Origin: Nemania diffusa
Taxonomy: Eukaryota; Ascomycota; Sordariomycetes; Xylariales; Xylariaceae
Direction of reading: 5' to 3'
DNA length: 64,000 bases
Assembly (NCBI GenBank): GCA_038501195.1
Contig: JBBPUQ010000007.1
Span: 434,001-498,000, forward strand
Every line of letters begins with the position of its first letter. The stretch's first letter is position 1. The position numbers and the translations under genes were made by a program. Below, piece after piece: positions 44,353-56,788 of the stretch. The notes under the pieces are model-generated. The model saw nothing but the letters and a program-made list of their open reading frames with translations, had not been told where the DNA came from and did no database searches.

Positions 44353-46446
44353 ATGTCGACCTTCTCTATAACGAGTATAGGTGGGAAAAAGTGCACGGCA
44401 GTGCCGAAGGGGCTAGCAGCAGCATCATCATCATCATCAACAACGACGACGACGACATCATCAACATCGTCTTCAACAACTTCGACGACAACAACGACAA
44501 GTTCCACATCAACATCCATCTCAACGACGTTTTCAACATCCTCGATATTTGTATCAACCCCGGCAACAACTTCCACAGCCGTCGTTAATACACCTATCGT
44601 TAATGCTCCGGATTTGGACGCGCCCACAAGCGTTGCACAAGAGACTTTGACTAGTACGACGAGCTTCACGTCTTCCCAGAGTGCTATTCCAATCACTACC
44701 TCTATACCCAGCACTACACAAGCAAGCTCTCCTTCAGTGCCTCCATCAATACTTCCATCAGCTCCTTCTACTCTCGAAACCGATAGTGTTTCTACCACTT
44801 CCACCCTCGAGCTCTTAACCGCTTCATCTTCTCAGACAATAGATCAAGGCGTGCCCTCAACGATCCAAACTAATAGCAGTTTAGCACCGACACCAACGTC
44901 GGATGCGTTTTCCAGCGCATCTAGTTCTGCTTCTGAGATCGCAGCAGCCGGCGCGGCAACGACAACGACGACAGGGTCGGGACAGCGTGAATCTTCAGAA
45001 GCCGGCGCAGGTTTGACAAATGGTGCCCAGAATACCACCTCGGGGAGTGGAATTAGCACCCAGACAACGGTAGCTGTTGCTGGCGGCGTGATAGGAGGCC
45101 TGGCCCTAATCTCCATAATAGCTTTCCTACTCTGGTTTTGGCGGAAGAGGCACATGAAAAAGCGGCGCAGCACACTACTCACGCCTCTATCAACCGGTGC
45201 ACCCTATCGCGGTGGCGAGAAGGGGCCTTATATCATTAGTCGGAACTCGTTAGGACCGACAACTATCCCAGAGAAGGTAAGAGCTATGGTTGGCTACAAT
45301 TATCACCGGCTACGCGGACGAGTCAACAGCCTAGTGACGCGCAGCCCGAAACCGAGCGTTGATCTAAACCGCGGAAATTCGCAATACGGACTTCCCGACA
45401 CACCGGCAACCCGCTCCGCTTCGAGAGCTGACGTAGCTAGCACCGAGGCCATGACAACTAAGGCCAAATTTGTAGATTGGTGGGGACGGCTAACTGAGGA
45501 CGGCAACTTCAACTGGAAGCTCCGAAGTGACCCTAAGAACGGACGTTCAAACAATGACACATACACTAGCATGCCTAACACAACCCAAGCCAGGAAAAGG
45601 GGATCGCAACCTGACTTCCTCACCCTTCTAAGCATGGACGAGAAGCAACAAAAGGGGGCCAGTAATAATACTGGCGGCGGCAGCAGCAGCAACCCGCGCC
45701 ACTCCCAGTCCCTAGGCAGCGATCACTTCCTCGGTGGTCTAGGCCTGAACTTCGACACGGAGAATCCCTTCGCCGACTCGAACGCCATGCGTCACGATTC
45801 AGCCAAAGTGATGCCCCTCGCGGTACCAGGGGTAGAGGTCAGTAACCCCTTCTCGGACGCCAACGCCATCCCGGCGCAGCCGAGACTTGCGATCAACACC
45901 AGCGCCGGAGCCTTAGGGCCAGCGACCTATGTGCAAAACATCCGGCGCTCGCGCGGCTACAGCGTCAATGCGGCCAGCACGCGGCCGCCGAGCGGCGCCA
46001 CAGCGAGTCGCATGACGAGTCTATACCGCGAATCCGGCGTGAGCTTCGAGACGGCCGACACGCGGCGGAACAAATTCCGCTCAGACCCGTTCGACCTCGA
46101 CAGGCCCGAGCTGCTCGCTCAGTCACCAGGGTCAAGCACGGGCGGCGTAGCAGGGAGCAGCAGCGGTGGTCGAGATGGCAGGTACAGCAATGGTGCAGCA
46201 CCGGGCTTGCCGAATATGCCGCGCCCGACCCACGCGCGCGGCGAGAGCTTCACGTCGAAGTACTCGAGTGGCGTGAGTAGCATGGGGGATTGGAGCGATC
46301 CGGGCCCCGACGTCGGACCCGCCGCGGGACGATGGGACACGCCGAGCCCGGACGGCGTGTTGGGGCGGCAGGCGCCCCAGAATTCAACGAATGTCGAGAG
46401 AGGGAGGGCCGGGCCGAAACAGGGGAGTGTTGGAAAAGCGATATGA
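44353..46446 (+). CDS. Ser/Thr-rich single-pass membrane protein, Mid2/WSC-sensor-like
   Basis: A single exon encodes 697 aa. The ATG at 44353 is the first in frame; the codon before it in the open frame is ACG. After a short start containing one Cys (GGKKCTAVPKGLAA), residues 25-235 are almost wholly Ser, Thr, Ala and Pro, a mucin-like stalk expected to be O-mannosylated. One membrane helix follows at about 239-262 (TTVAVAGGVIGGLALISIIA). It is followed by basic RKRHMKKRR, which fixes the long C-terminus in the cytosol. The tail is disordered and has two NPF motifs in similar settings (ENPFADSNA, SNPFSDANA) and many Ser-Pro sites. The plan is that of cell-wall stress sensors. No cleavable signal peptide is visible at the start, so an upstream exon may be missing or the stalk may be inserted without one. 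The family assignment is by architecture only. Confidence 0.75.
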   Translation: MSTFSITSIGGKKCTAVPKGLAAASSSSSTTTTTTSSTSSSTTSTTTTTSSTSTSISTTFSTSSIFVSTPATTSTAVVNTPIVNAPDLDAPTSVAQETLTSTTSFTSSQSAIPITTSIPSTTQASSPSVPPSILPSAPSTLETDSVSTTSTLELLTASSSQTIDQGVPSTIQTNSSLAPTPTSDAFSSASSSASEIAAAGAATTTTTGSGQRESSEAGAGLTNGAQNTTSGSGISTQTTVAVAGGVIGGLALISIIAFLLWFWRKRHMKKRRSTLLTPLSTGAPYRGGEKGPYIISRNSLGPTTIPEKVRAMVGYNYHRLRGRVNSLVTRSPKPSVDLNRGNSQYGLPDTPATRSASRADVASTEAMTTKAKFVDWWGRLTEDGNFNWKLRSDPKNGRSNNDTYTSMPNTTQARKRGSQPDFLTLLSMDEKQQKGASNNTGGGSSSNPRHSQSLGSDHFLGGLGLNFDTENPFADSNAMRHDSAKVMPLAVPGVEVSNPFSDANAIPAQPRLAINTSAGALGPATYVQNIRRSRGYSVNAASTRPPSGATASRMTSLYRESGVSFETADTRRNKFRSDPFDLDRPELLAQSPGSSTGGVAGSSSGGRDGRYSNGAAPGLPNMPRPTHARGESFTSKYSSGVSSMGDWSDPGPDVGPAAGRWDTPSPDGVLGRQAPQNSTNVERGRAGPKQGSVGKAI

Positions 46447-49400
46447 AAAAAAGAATAACATGTTTCTTTCCTTCATCTTCAATATCCCCCCACATCTACA
46501 TACCACCTCAATAAGCGGTACTCAGACACGGCGCAACGTATGATCGTATGATCTTGACTTTCCGGCGTTTCCCGGTTCATCTATTCTCATTTCCATTTCC
46601 CATCCGGCATGGCATCCGTCGGAAAGAGGAGTCATATAGCTCGGCGCTCGTAGGCGTTTTTTGTTTGTTTTCATAATTTTTTTGGTTTCTCGTTTTATGT
46701 CGGCATGGGGATGAAAGGCAAGGAATAACGCCAACACGCTCGTTTACGACACTATACGAATACCCGTCATCCGACATCAGTCACATGGGATGGAAAGACA
46801 TTTGCTTCTGTACGAAGGGATGAGGAGGAGCGAATAGGGAAGGGATATTTGCATAGGTCCACAAGGGGGGGATTTCAGGAAAGTAGTGGTGGACAATATT
46901 TTCTATTATCTAGTCTAGTGAAAATTGTTACGGTTGTCCCTCTGGCCAGTTGGGATCATCGTAACGGCAAAGATGAAAATAGGGGACGAGGACAGGAGCT
47001 TATCGATGTCGTTAGAATTGTCACTATCGGGTTTCAGCCAGAATGAACTGATATCCCCCCGCTCGACGAGTCGCGGAAGGATCGAGCGGGAAGCAGACGA
47101 TACATTCGTTTGAGGGAGAGATGTAGGCAACATAACCATACTACTAGAGAAAAACAAAAATGGTCTTGATGAAATGATACTGTCATAGCTCGTGTGTTCG
47201 TTTTTCGCACAATGAGCCTTTCATGTAGACATATTGGACACGATTATGCAAGTTTTAAGCACATAACAATAGTAAGGAGACGAATGATAAGTATATATAC
47301 CTCAGATCCCGACTAGCAGCTCTGGCAAAAGCGCAGTCCCACTCAACTCATAAATTCTGTCTTGCTATCGGGCCTTGTTTCAGCACATTCAAATCCCAAT
47401 ATTCAAGCCGGCCATGAAATAAACAACCGCTTTTAACAACAGCCATAGTTAACTTACATATCGGACACTTACTACCAGCTATTAACATCTTGAGATCTAG
47501 TTGCGTACCGACTCCACATCAGGCATAATCAGACTTGAGAAGTCCATCCCTAGATCATAAAGTTAAACTCAATATCAACTTCCTTCTACCCCTTCACATA
47601 TTTAAGCAATCTCGCGACCAGTGCGAGCATTCTATACTAGAGAGACATTTCTAACCCTAAAGATATTTAGCTTTCTTTATAGAACCTCTATAGTTGAATA
47701 AGCTAGAATAGGATCCCCTTGAAAACTAATCAGTCTTGATCCATGTTCGAAGCATCTATTGCAGAGAAATATACCTAGAGAGCCGGATACCCGGCAATTA
47801 TGAGCATATTAATGTCGCTAGGACAGCCTGGTTAGCAAGTTTGCTAATAGGTAATAACTTCGTATTTATTTCCAGAGACGTAGAGTTATGCCTACCTAAG
47901 CAACCTCACAACTTGTGTAAACCCACACAGACTCATCGTACCTAGGTTCCACGCCAGATAGCCTAGCAGTCAAACCCCTCTTGTTCATCAATACAGAGTA
48001 CAATGCCGATGTAGTCTGGGATAAGGGGCATGTCGATCTCCAACCTCCGTAATGATAACTCGGGTATCATCATCGTCCTTCCTAGCCGAGCCGGGTTCCG
48101 GGTAGTGGTTTGAGCAGGTTATCGTTTACAAGTTACAAGCTGCTGTATCTACATACTAGGAGGTATTATTTTAGGTGTTCAATGATATTTAAGTTCTAGC
48201 CGCCAGAGAACAAGTGGATGTCTTACTTAAAGTGATTGAACATTATATGGCTCTATTTAGTCACATGTCCGTTTTTAGCTGCACATCATTAACGCATTTG
48301 TCCCTGGCATGTAGATCATCAACATATATTACCTGGCTAACATATGTGTCATAAATATGTTTACAAGTCAGTAACATACAACTCCTTCCAAAGTGGTAGC
48401 GCCGAAAATTGGCCCAAAGCTCTCAAGGTAGGCTGAATAGACTCGGCTCATCTTAACAGAACTATAAGGCGACATCTCGTTGTATTAGGTATACAAAAAA
48501 GGCCCCAGTATCAAGATGCATATCAACATTAGCACCAAGGGTAAACCCCGATAAATTGAAAGAGAAATTGGATGAAATGAGAAACGTAGTAGAGCTCGTG
48601 AAGAAATAGCTGTAGACCGAAGGTACCGAATTAACAATTCCTATCATCATGAGGTGGAATTGCTGACTTACATCTCGTGTTTATGCGATGGGCTCACTTA
48701 GAGAGGTTATGTCAGACGCCCATGCTGTTATGAATAAGATTCTGTTACATGTTCAGCGTAGTTGGGGCAAGTAGTGGTGATAAGATGAGCCCGAGCGTGT
48801 AAATATAGCTTGATATATCATATATAAAGCTAATAGATGTCAGGGAGAACACCCAGGTCTTGTACGAACCCAGAATCACACACTCTTAGAGCTACCCAAT
48901 GTAAGTAAGCAGAGCTGAAGTATTATCACGTGGGCGTCTCCTCGCAGCTCTGTTATTGGTTACCAAAAATGCAGTGAAACCAGGCTTCAACAGACGCCAT
49001 CGAGACTCGAGAGCCTATCAATTAATTGTAACGGTATGCTGTAGTATTCTAAAGCTCCAATGGAGAACTTTTACTTACAAGCCTCTCACTTCTCCGGGCC
49101 TAAAAGGGCATTTTAGAAATATGTGAGACACCATCACATTTATATAAAAAGACCTTGCATTTATTGTGAGATGTTACTATAAGTTTATCTCTGCGAACAT
49201 CAGAGTAAACGAACCACCTCTCTCGAATGAAAAATTTGTTCTACACCGGAATGAGATGGCCGTCTCCAGTTCCCTGTTTTATCATCATTTGATTCTCGTA
49301 TATAAGAAAAATAAATAAATAAACAAATCCAAGCTTAAGAAGAGCTTATATATTAACAACCAAGATCTAACGGTCCGTTCTCTATCTTCGCCATTACCAG

Positions 49401-50702
49401 GTACTAACCTCCTATACATGAAACACTCACAAACCAAATTTTTGACCAGTCCTTACCTAACAAACCCCTATACTGCGCCAGACTTATATGTAAATTATCA
49501 GAACTCATAACTGCTTAAAAGTAGCCCAGTAACCCCCACCCACAAACCCATCAATGCGCCTCCATACGTTACATGTATATATATATCCCAAACCAAACAA
49601 CCCGCATGCAAAACGCACGCATACAGCCCAACCAGCGTTCTCTTTATCTATCTTAGGCCAAACGGTGACATCACCAGCATCTGCGCGCTGCATGCAACCC
49701 AAAAGAGGGGTTCCCCGCTCCTCTACATATGTAACGCAGGTAGGCGCATGCCGCAAGGTCTAATCCTCCGGATCCAATTGGCCGCGGCCCCCAAGTCTTC
49801 TGCACCGGCGGCGCGAATCTTCGCGCGTCAGCAGGCGCAATTTACGCGCCGCGACGCGGGCGAGGCGCGTACGAAAGCGCGTAGAGTGGTCAGCACCGGC
49901 CTCGATCGACATCAATGCGCAAAGAGCACCCCATCAATTCAGGTAATAGTGAGCATTGTTTATTTTTCGCGCGTTGTTTCTTGAGCTACTAGTTACATTG
50001 GGTGATGGGGAGGGGTGAACGCCGGTGTGTAGGTGGGTGGGAAAAATTGAGCATGTTGAACATTCCCAATGGCAGATATCACTGCCATTGCAAGTAGACT
50101 AAGCTAGTAGGCTGCATCTTGCGCCAATACATCGTGTGATAGTTGTGATCTACCCACGTTGGTATCAAATGATTGATTCCTCACCCGACCCTATCATCTC
50201 TTCACTCGATCTCGATCTCTAAGCTGAAACATTATGTAGGATGAACGACCCAGTGCTCATCACAGAGGAGCAACAAGTGGTTGCCTCGCAAGGTAAGTAG
50301 AAGTAGTGCCTGGGTGGCTAGTCGGTTGGGGAGAACCTAAAAAAGTATTGCGACAGTAGAATAAGAAAAAGCAACGCCATGCCCTTGACCTGTGAACTCC
50401 ATGCCTGACTCCTCTTGTGTATTTTCCCTAGGGTTACTAGGATGCTGGCAGAGGTTGTGCTCTTGTTGCACTTCGCCTGTTTATCGTGCCAGATCTGACC
50501 GGAAACATAATGAAAACTAAGGGAAACTGGTGGTGGTGCGGCGGCGACATGCCGAGTGAAAAAATGGGAGTCCTGGCTGTATGCCTCAAGGCAATTGGGC
50601 AGAGGACGGAATAGTGAATATTCAAGTATGGTCGTGTATGCGCTACGCATCTTCCGATAGATGGTGGCGAATAGTCAGTCATAATCATAACCTGGACGTG
50701 GA
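46447..50702. other. 4.2-kb gene-poor region
   Basis: No gene could be supported between the membrane-protein stop and the end of the Whi5-like gene. The sequence is A+T-rich from about 47200 to 49500 with only short open frames. An ATG at 50240 followed by 17 codons and GTAAGT (50292) looks like a first exon but has no convincing continuation. Confidence 0.5.
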
Positions 50703-51840
50703 TCATAATGCAGGCTCGTCAAATGTCAACCTCCGCCGGGCTAGGCCAAGGGGCGTCTTTGCCGTCGGTGTCTTGACCGAGGAGAAGGCGAGCGGTGTCT
50801 TCCATGGCTTCTGCGCCGGGCTGGGTGTGATATTGATGAAGTCGGCGAAGTCGAAATGTTGCCCTGGGGTGGTGGGAAATAGGTTACCCCCGCCTGGTGT
50901 AGTCATCATCGACGACGGTAATGCCATATCCTTACGTGGTGGCGGTGTAGAAGGAGGCTCCATTCGGGTTATCCTAGCCGTAGACATGGCCGGGGAGGGT
51001 GAAGTGGCCAGATACATGAGCAAGTCAGCGCCCTCTTCGCCGACTTTTTCGTTCGGTGCACCCTTGCCGTCCCTGCCTCGGCGGAGATTCACGTTACGGC
51101 TGCGCATGGGTGGAGTGCGAGGAGGAGACGATGGGTCAACTTGGAAGGAGTGGATAGGTAGCAGATCGTCCTCGTCATCTGCGGGGGCGGCGAAGTTGGG
51201 CGACGTAAGGTCCACCGAAGGCCGACGGGTGCCCTGGAAAAAGGAGACGTCCGGGCCATTTGAGGTAGTAAAATGTTGTTTGCGTGCCTTGATGGGCGAC
51301 GACTGGATCAGTTGGTGCTGTTTTCTCCAGGAATGGTGCGTGTAGTTATTGTGGAAAGATTTGTGAAGGGTGGGAGACGATCGGAATCGCTTGGTGGGAC
51401 TGGACATGGTCATGTCAAACGAGGCCGTATATGTGCGCTTGCGATGGCCCGAGCTGCCGCTGCTCGAAGTGAGTCCGTCCGAAAATAGGGGCGCCTTGAG
51501 CGGCGAGCTCATCAGTGTCCTTGATGGATACGGAAGCTCGGATGTGCTCGACGAGGAGTCGGACAGGACGTCGCCATCGCAGATGCGCCGCCGCCGCTCC
51601 TCCTCGATCTTGGGTTCTATCGTGTCCAGAGTCAGGTCCTCCCAGCCATGCTTCGTCTTGAACTGTGCCAGAGCCAAGCGGCCTTGTAGTCTGCGTGCGA
51701 TCTAGTAAACAGACGAGGTATGATTTAGCCTTGTCTTCTCTCTCGTTATGGTTCTTTGCAATTCCTACCTTGCTCACTTCTACTCGCTTGAGCACTTTAT
51801 CGGCGACAGCGTCTGGGTGTTTCTTCAAGGGCGACGACAT
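50703..51840 (-). CDS. Whi5/Nrm1-type G1/S transcriptional repressor
   Basis: Two exons on the minus strand, 51769-51840 and 50703-51701, give 356 aa; the intron is GTAGGA..TAG and lies between codons. The joint creates the conserved block at about residues 16-50: KRVEVSKIARRLQGRLALAQ followed by FKTKHGWEDLTLDTIEP. This is the GTB/Whi5 motif by which yeast Whi5 and Nrm1 contact the SBF/MBF transcription factors. The remainder is disordered, with many Ser/Thr-Pro sites (SSPLK, SSPTK, SSPIK, TTPG) suited to cyclin-dependent kinase control, and a late acidic-hydrophobic patch FDFADFINITPSP. A role in holding back G1/S transcription until CDK phosphorylation follows from the family. Filamentous fungi usually have one such protein, so it may combine Whi5 and Nrm1 roles. 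Confidence 0.85.
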
Positions 51841-54800
51841 GGTCGTTTGCTTGGATGGGAGTTTGTCCCTTCAGATTTTTCGTTTTCCGATGACGAACAC
51901 CTAAGTAGTTACAGGAACAATTAAAAAAGACTGCCGAGACCCAGTATAGAACTGATTGGGTCGATCTGACGGTCCGGCGCTTGTTGGTGTTAGCGAGGGG
52001 GCGGTTTCGTTGGCTCGTGAACCATGTGGTTGGCCAGCAGTCTGGGTCGGCGGAAAAGAGATGCGCAGTGGATCTTCTATAGCATGAAAGAGAGTTTGCA
52101 GAAAGAATGACGGGACGGCAGTCAAGCTGTCGAGTTGGTGCTCGGAAATGTATGTCGAAGAAGGAGGAGGAGGCTTTGTTAGTTTTTCAGTCCTCGATCC
52201 CTCGCACAACGGAGGTGGAAGAGTGAATGAGCCAGACTGCAGCAAGCGCTGAGAAGGTGCTAACCTGCCTGGTCAGGGCTATTGGAACCTCCCATTCCTC
52301 TGACAACCACTGGGCAGTCCGTGCAGCCAATGGCCGTTCTTAATTGACCATTTTAAGCCTGAGCTCAGCTCCCTTGGGACCCACAATGTCAGCCAAGACA
52401 TCGCCCGAAAGCCTGGGAGTCCTATGATAGACCACTAAAATTCCCGGTACGCTGTTCACAGGGGATTTCATAGGGCAGCGCTATAGCACATGCACACTAC
52501 TGTACGCATGCCAATTTAGAGCACCTCTTCGCATACATACGCTGCAGGGGAACAAGAGCTCTGAGAGCTCATTTACCAGCCGAGAATCCAACAGCCAGTT
52601 CCCATTATATTCCATCCTCTTGCCGGCGAATGGTGAATGATGATTGATAAAGTGCTCAGCAATTTGTTGTGAAACTTCCAGACCGCCCCTACTTTGGAAA
52701 TATAGGTCGAGTAGTGGAACTACACTGATCTTATTTTTCTTTCTTTTTTCCCCTTCCCCTTTTAATACTTTCTAGAGAGGCGGAAAAGGTGTTTTTAACA
52801 GCCTAGGGGCTAGGAGGAAAAAACAGACTGAGCCTACAGCAAGAAGATTGAGACCCTTTTGTCTGAGAGCAACTATATAAGGGCTGATACTTAGACAGGA
52901 TTACAAACTTGGCTTCGACATGTCTCGCTATAATAAAGCAGACGATGTCTCGAAGAAACCAATCTGCATAGGACCTGCATACTTGTAATGATATGATGGC
53001 CACATTGCGATATGATCCTTTCACGATATAATTTAAACCCATGTCACGGAGACTAAGAGGCAACCAGTGACGAAGAAGCTGTGTCCACTATTTTCTGCAA
53101 GCTCTTTAAAGTCCTAGATAGGTTGGCTAAGCCATAATACCTACATATGTAGGTAGATTCTCAAGAGGTTCTACCTAATCGCGGCGAGTATCACATGGAA
53201 ACCTACAGGTGCTAATATTTACATATTCTTTTGCACGAGAACTTGTTTCCTTTACATCGAACGGGTAGATTCAAACCGGCTAATCTCTGGTGTGGTCTTG
53301 TAATACTAGTGTCTGGATGAAGTCTGCTAAAACTTTTTGACTGTTGGTAATAATCATAATACATTCGGGAGGATTAGCCTACATAGAAACGGTAAGAAGT
53401 TACAAGGATAATTGCTTGTTAGATGCTTGAGAGACACGCAATCGCTAGAGGACCAAGGGAAGATAGCCATTATAGAGATAATTCTCCTGGTGCTGAGCTG
53501 GCTAGGAACAGAATATCTCTGCATAGAATTGATTGAAGAAAGCTGAATATGGCTATTATAAGTACCAGTTAGCTAACTAACCTATATACCTACTCGGTAT
53601 GAAGCATTTATCATGCATGGAGCTATTGAGGGTCAATTTTATTTGGATCGGACAATCTTTTCAATTTCAGGGGTAGCTGGAGATCAGTAGAATCGTTATC
53701 AACGAATACAGCATACCTACATGTTTTATTCTGACCTACCTCTTACCAATAGGTGCACTAATAGTACCTACCTAGGTACTGTAGATAATCTGAGCTCTGG
53801 ATAATAGTTTTTTCTATTTTTCTGGCATGGCTCGGAGGCGCAGTCTGTATATAGATATTTTTCCTCGTCCGATATCTAGGTTGGTGGTTTGATTGGCTAA
53901 GATAACATATATACTATCTACTTAGGTACAACCTCCGGCCTCCCAATCTGCCCCCAACCACCTCTGCTTTTTTTAACCAACCACATGCATCTAGGTGCCG
54001 TGACACCAATCATCATATCATGCCCGCAAGAGTAAAAGTGATTCTGCAACTTCAAGCCTTGATATGGGGTAAAACCTGTCACTCTTAGACAGGACTCTCG
54101 AGACCTTGGAGCCGTCCATTACTAGCAACCTACTCTCACTGCGTCAAGGAATGGATATCTGACTACCTAATTTAGTTATCTTTCATAGTGGTTTTTGCAT
54201 ATTTCAAACTATTTTTACAGGCCGGGCACTATCATCCACCAGGCTACTTCAAGTTTGCTTGTTTTTTCTTCCAGGGCTAATGCGTCTAGTTCCTGCTCCA
54301 TAGCTGCGTCACTTATATCGGATCGATGATGTGATTTTTCCATCGCAGACCTATGGTAATATACCAGCTAGGATAGTCCAGCATTGGTGTAGTTTTATTT
54401 TTTACGCACAACCTAGCCTACCTATCAATCACGGCCTAGTGGATCTGATCAATTTTACTTAGACAGCACTATAACTTATAAGTAGGAGATCGGTTCTCGA
54501 AGGCTTAAAGAAAGATCCAGCGCTTGATTTTCTAAGCGGCGGCTACGCACCACTTGTTGGAGACGTTGCTTCAAACAAGTCAAGCATGCAAGGATTGTGC
54601 ACACGATTAACACAACAACCCTGTCCCCTTGGGTGCACATAGAAAAACAAGTTACCTAATGTACACACTACCCGTAACCGGTTCTCTGTTTTCATCTGAT
54701 CTGATTGAATTCATGTTCAATATTAATATCTTTGCCTTTCGTCTAAAGATAACCTTCCGAGCAAACTAGGCATTCTTACGGAACCCGAGCGACCGGCTTG

Positions 54801-56788
54801 CTTGGGTGTGAGCAAAAGCCTCTTTTTTATGGTTCAGCTGTTTGGTGGTGATACGTATGCATATATTAATCCGAGCTGATACTACCCTATGAACATGACG
54901 CCGAAGAGTGTCTTCGTATTGCTCCACGGAATCAGTGGGTCAAGAGATGTGCTGGTCTAGATGTGCGTAGGTACCTATCATACGCTACAGTGCAGTACGG
55001 TACCTACCTGCTTAGGTAGATTCTATCACTAAGGTGCTGAGGTCTACATTCTAACATACCGCTATCTATCTGCCTATGCACCAACTAGGGAAATTCAATT
55101 GGGTCTTCGGCCTTTTTATTTTTATTTTTATTTTTATCTGGACATCCCAGTGCACATAGAATAAATCATCGTCATGTTATTACCTATCAAAGGGGAGCTT
55201 GGTTTCGAAACTGGGTGGAACCCACTCAATCTTGATACCAAATTCGGGCGTGAAAACGTCATCAGCAACTACTCCGAAGTGGTAATTCTTGGCAGACTTC
55301 TTGGCATTTCTTGTGCAATGTACCTACCGACCTTAGCTGTGCATATGAGAGTGTCACATTCATTCTTTCAACAGAGGTTAGATGTGGTGCTTGCAATACC
55401 TAAGTACCTTACCTTAGCTCACCTAAATTTGCCTTACCAAGTAACTGTGAACAAACTGTTGTATCCTCTCACTAGCATGCTTACAGTACTACAAAGGAGG
55501 GAACTACGCTGTACAGTACATAACACCGTACAACAATCCACAACAATGTGGTGGTGGCAACGGCGGTCGCTTGCGTACCCTGTTCTATCAGCTAATCTAC
55601 GGAGTACTACCTCCTAGATAATGTGTATACCGTATACCTCCCTACCCATAACTACAATGTACAGTGGGTAGACTACTGAGTTACTCTGTACCTAATGTAC
55701 CTACCTACACAGCTTATGTACCTAATGTGCCTCCTACTGCAGGCCAGTACCGTACACTAACACTCCATCCGTCCACCATCCATCCCACCCATCTGCAAGC
55801 TGCGGGCAGACCCATGTCATTACCCGTATTCCAAGCTTACACTACACTCGACCTGCTTCCTAGTGTAGATCGACAAGCTCCACAGTCCTGTCTCCTTCCT
55901 AGCCACCATCCCATTCATCCTATCCATCTGTGTGTCCTGGTGTTATTACCGACAGGAGCTGCGTAGGTTGTCTTCCTGTTGGCGGTCATGGTCGGTCGGG
56001 TCTCTGTTGGCTGTTGAGCTGAGCCGTCTTCTTTCGTTGTTAACCAAAACACACGATATTCACACACTCGTCGTCGTCGTTGTCGTTGTCGTCATTGTTG
56101 TGTCTCTTCTCTCTACTCTCTTCTTTGACTCCCCTCCTCCCTCTCCTCCTAGCATAAGGCTCTCGAGCTTCGGATATGTCCTTATATTAATGCTAATGAT
56201 ACGCTCTGTTGCTACATGGTCCCATTGTTTAACAGCTACTTGATCTTCGATTGTAGCTTATCTACGGTGCATCTTTTACGAACAAGTCCTATTGTCCTTG
56301 TTCCCCAGTCGTTCGTTTGCTTGCCCTCGACCTGGCAAGCCGCTCCTGAAGCTTGAGTCAGCCCACCAGCCGCGTCAGAGCCACACCCCCGAGTGCTCCG
56401 CTCTGTGAGGCCGATCTTCTCTGTGAAGCCGCATTATCGAGCCACGCTGCCGCCGAGCCGCATCTAGTGACGGTTGCGTGTCACACTTGGGAGGCAAGGG
56501 CTAGCTATCGTTGTCGGCGACAATAGGTACCAGAAGGGTTTCTCCCTTTTGGTCCTGCAACCTGTCATACCCCTCCACCAGAAGAGAACAACAACACTTT
56601 CTCTGCTCTGTTTTTTCCAGCCTCTGCCACGCCTCTTGTCACCACACCTTTTGGGGGACCATTGGTTGGCATCCATTCCCCTGTCTTTCGTTTATGTTTC
56701 CGTCTCTACTGCGCAAAACTTTGAGGTTATTGGCATTGAGTTTTTTCCCTTGCTCCCGTCTTTCTGACAAGTGAGCCTTCGCTGCAAC
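51841..56788. other. 4.9-kb gene-poor region
   Basis: From the Whi5-like start to the metallopeptidase start I find no supportable gene. Open frames are short and lack splice-linked partners. The last 700 nt are pyrimidine-rich with GTCGTTGTC triplet runs and are probably the leader of the metallopeptidase gene. TACCTA/TAGGTA clusters occur near 53140, 53770, 54970 and 55690. Confidence 0.5.
55113..55136. repeat. TTTTTA hexanucleotide repeat, four copies
   Basis: Four perfect TTTTTA units in tandem, followed by a T. It is a simple sequence repeat in non-coding DNA. Confidence 0.85.

Noticed and set aside
48462..48650. Minus-strand open frame with hydrophobic product, suspected relic of a mobile element or enzyme
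   Set aside because: I could not match it to any family and neighbouring frames do not extend it.
48780..48910. tRNA-like words (GGTTCGTACAA, TAGCTC) on the minus strand
   Set aside because: No acceptor stem or anticodon arm can be folded. A B-box-like word alone is not enough.
50240..50292. Possible short first exon (ATG, 17 codons, GTAAGT donor)
   Set aside because: No downstream exon keeps an open frame of useful length. Any joint to later acceptors ends within about 20 codons.
50581..51345. 254-codon plus-strand frame opposite the Whi5-like gene
   Set aside because: It is antisense to conserved coding sequence and has no motif of its own.
55174..55617. 147-codon plus-strand frame in the 52-56 kb region
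   Set aside because: Codon use is irregular, there are no motifs, and there is no promoter or splice context. It probably opened by chance.
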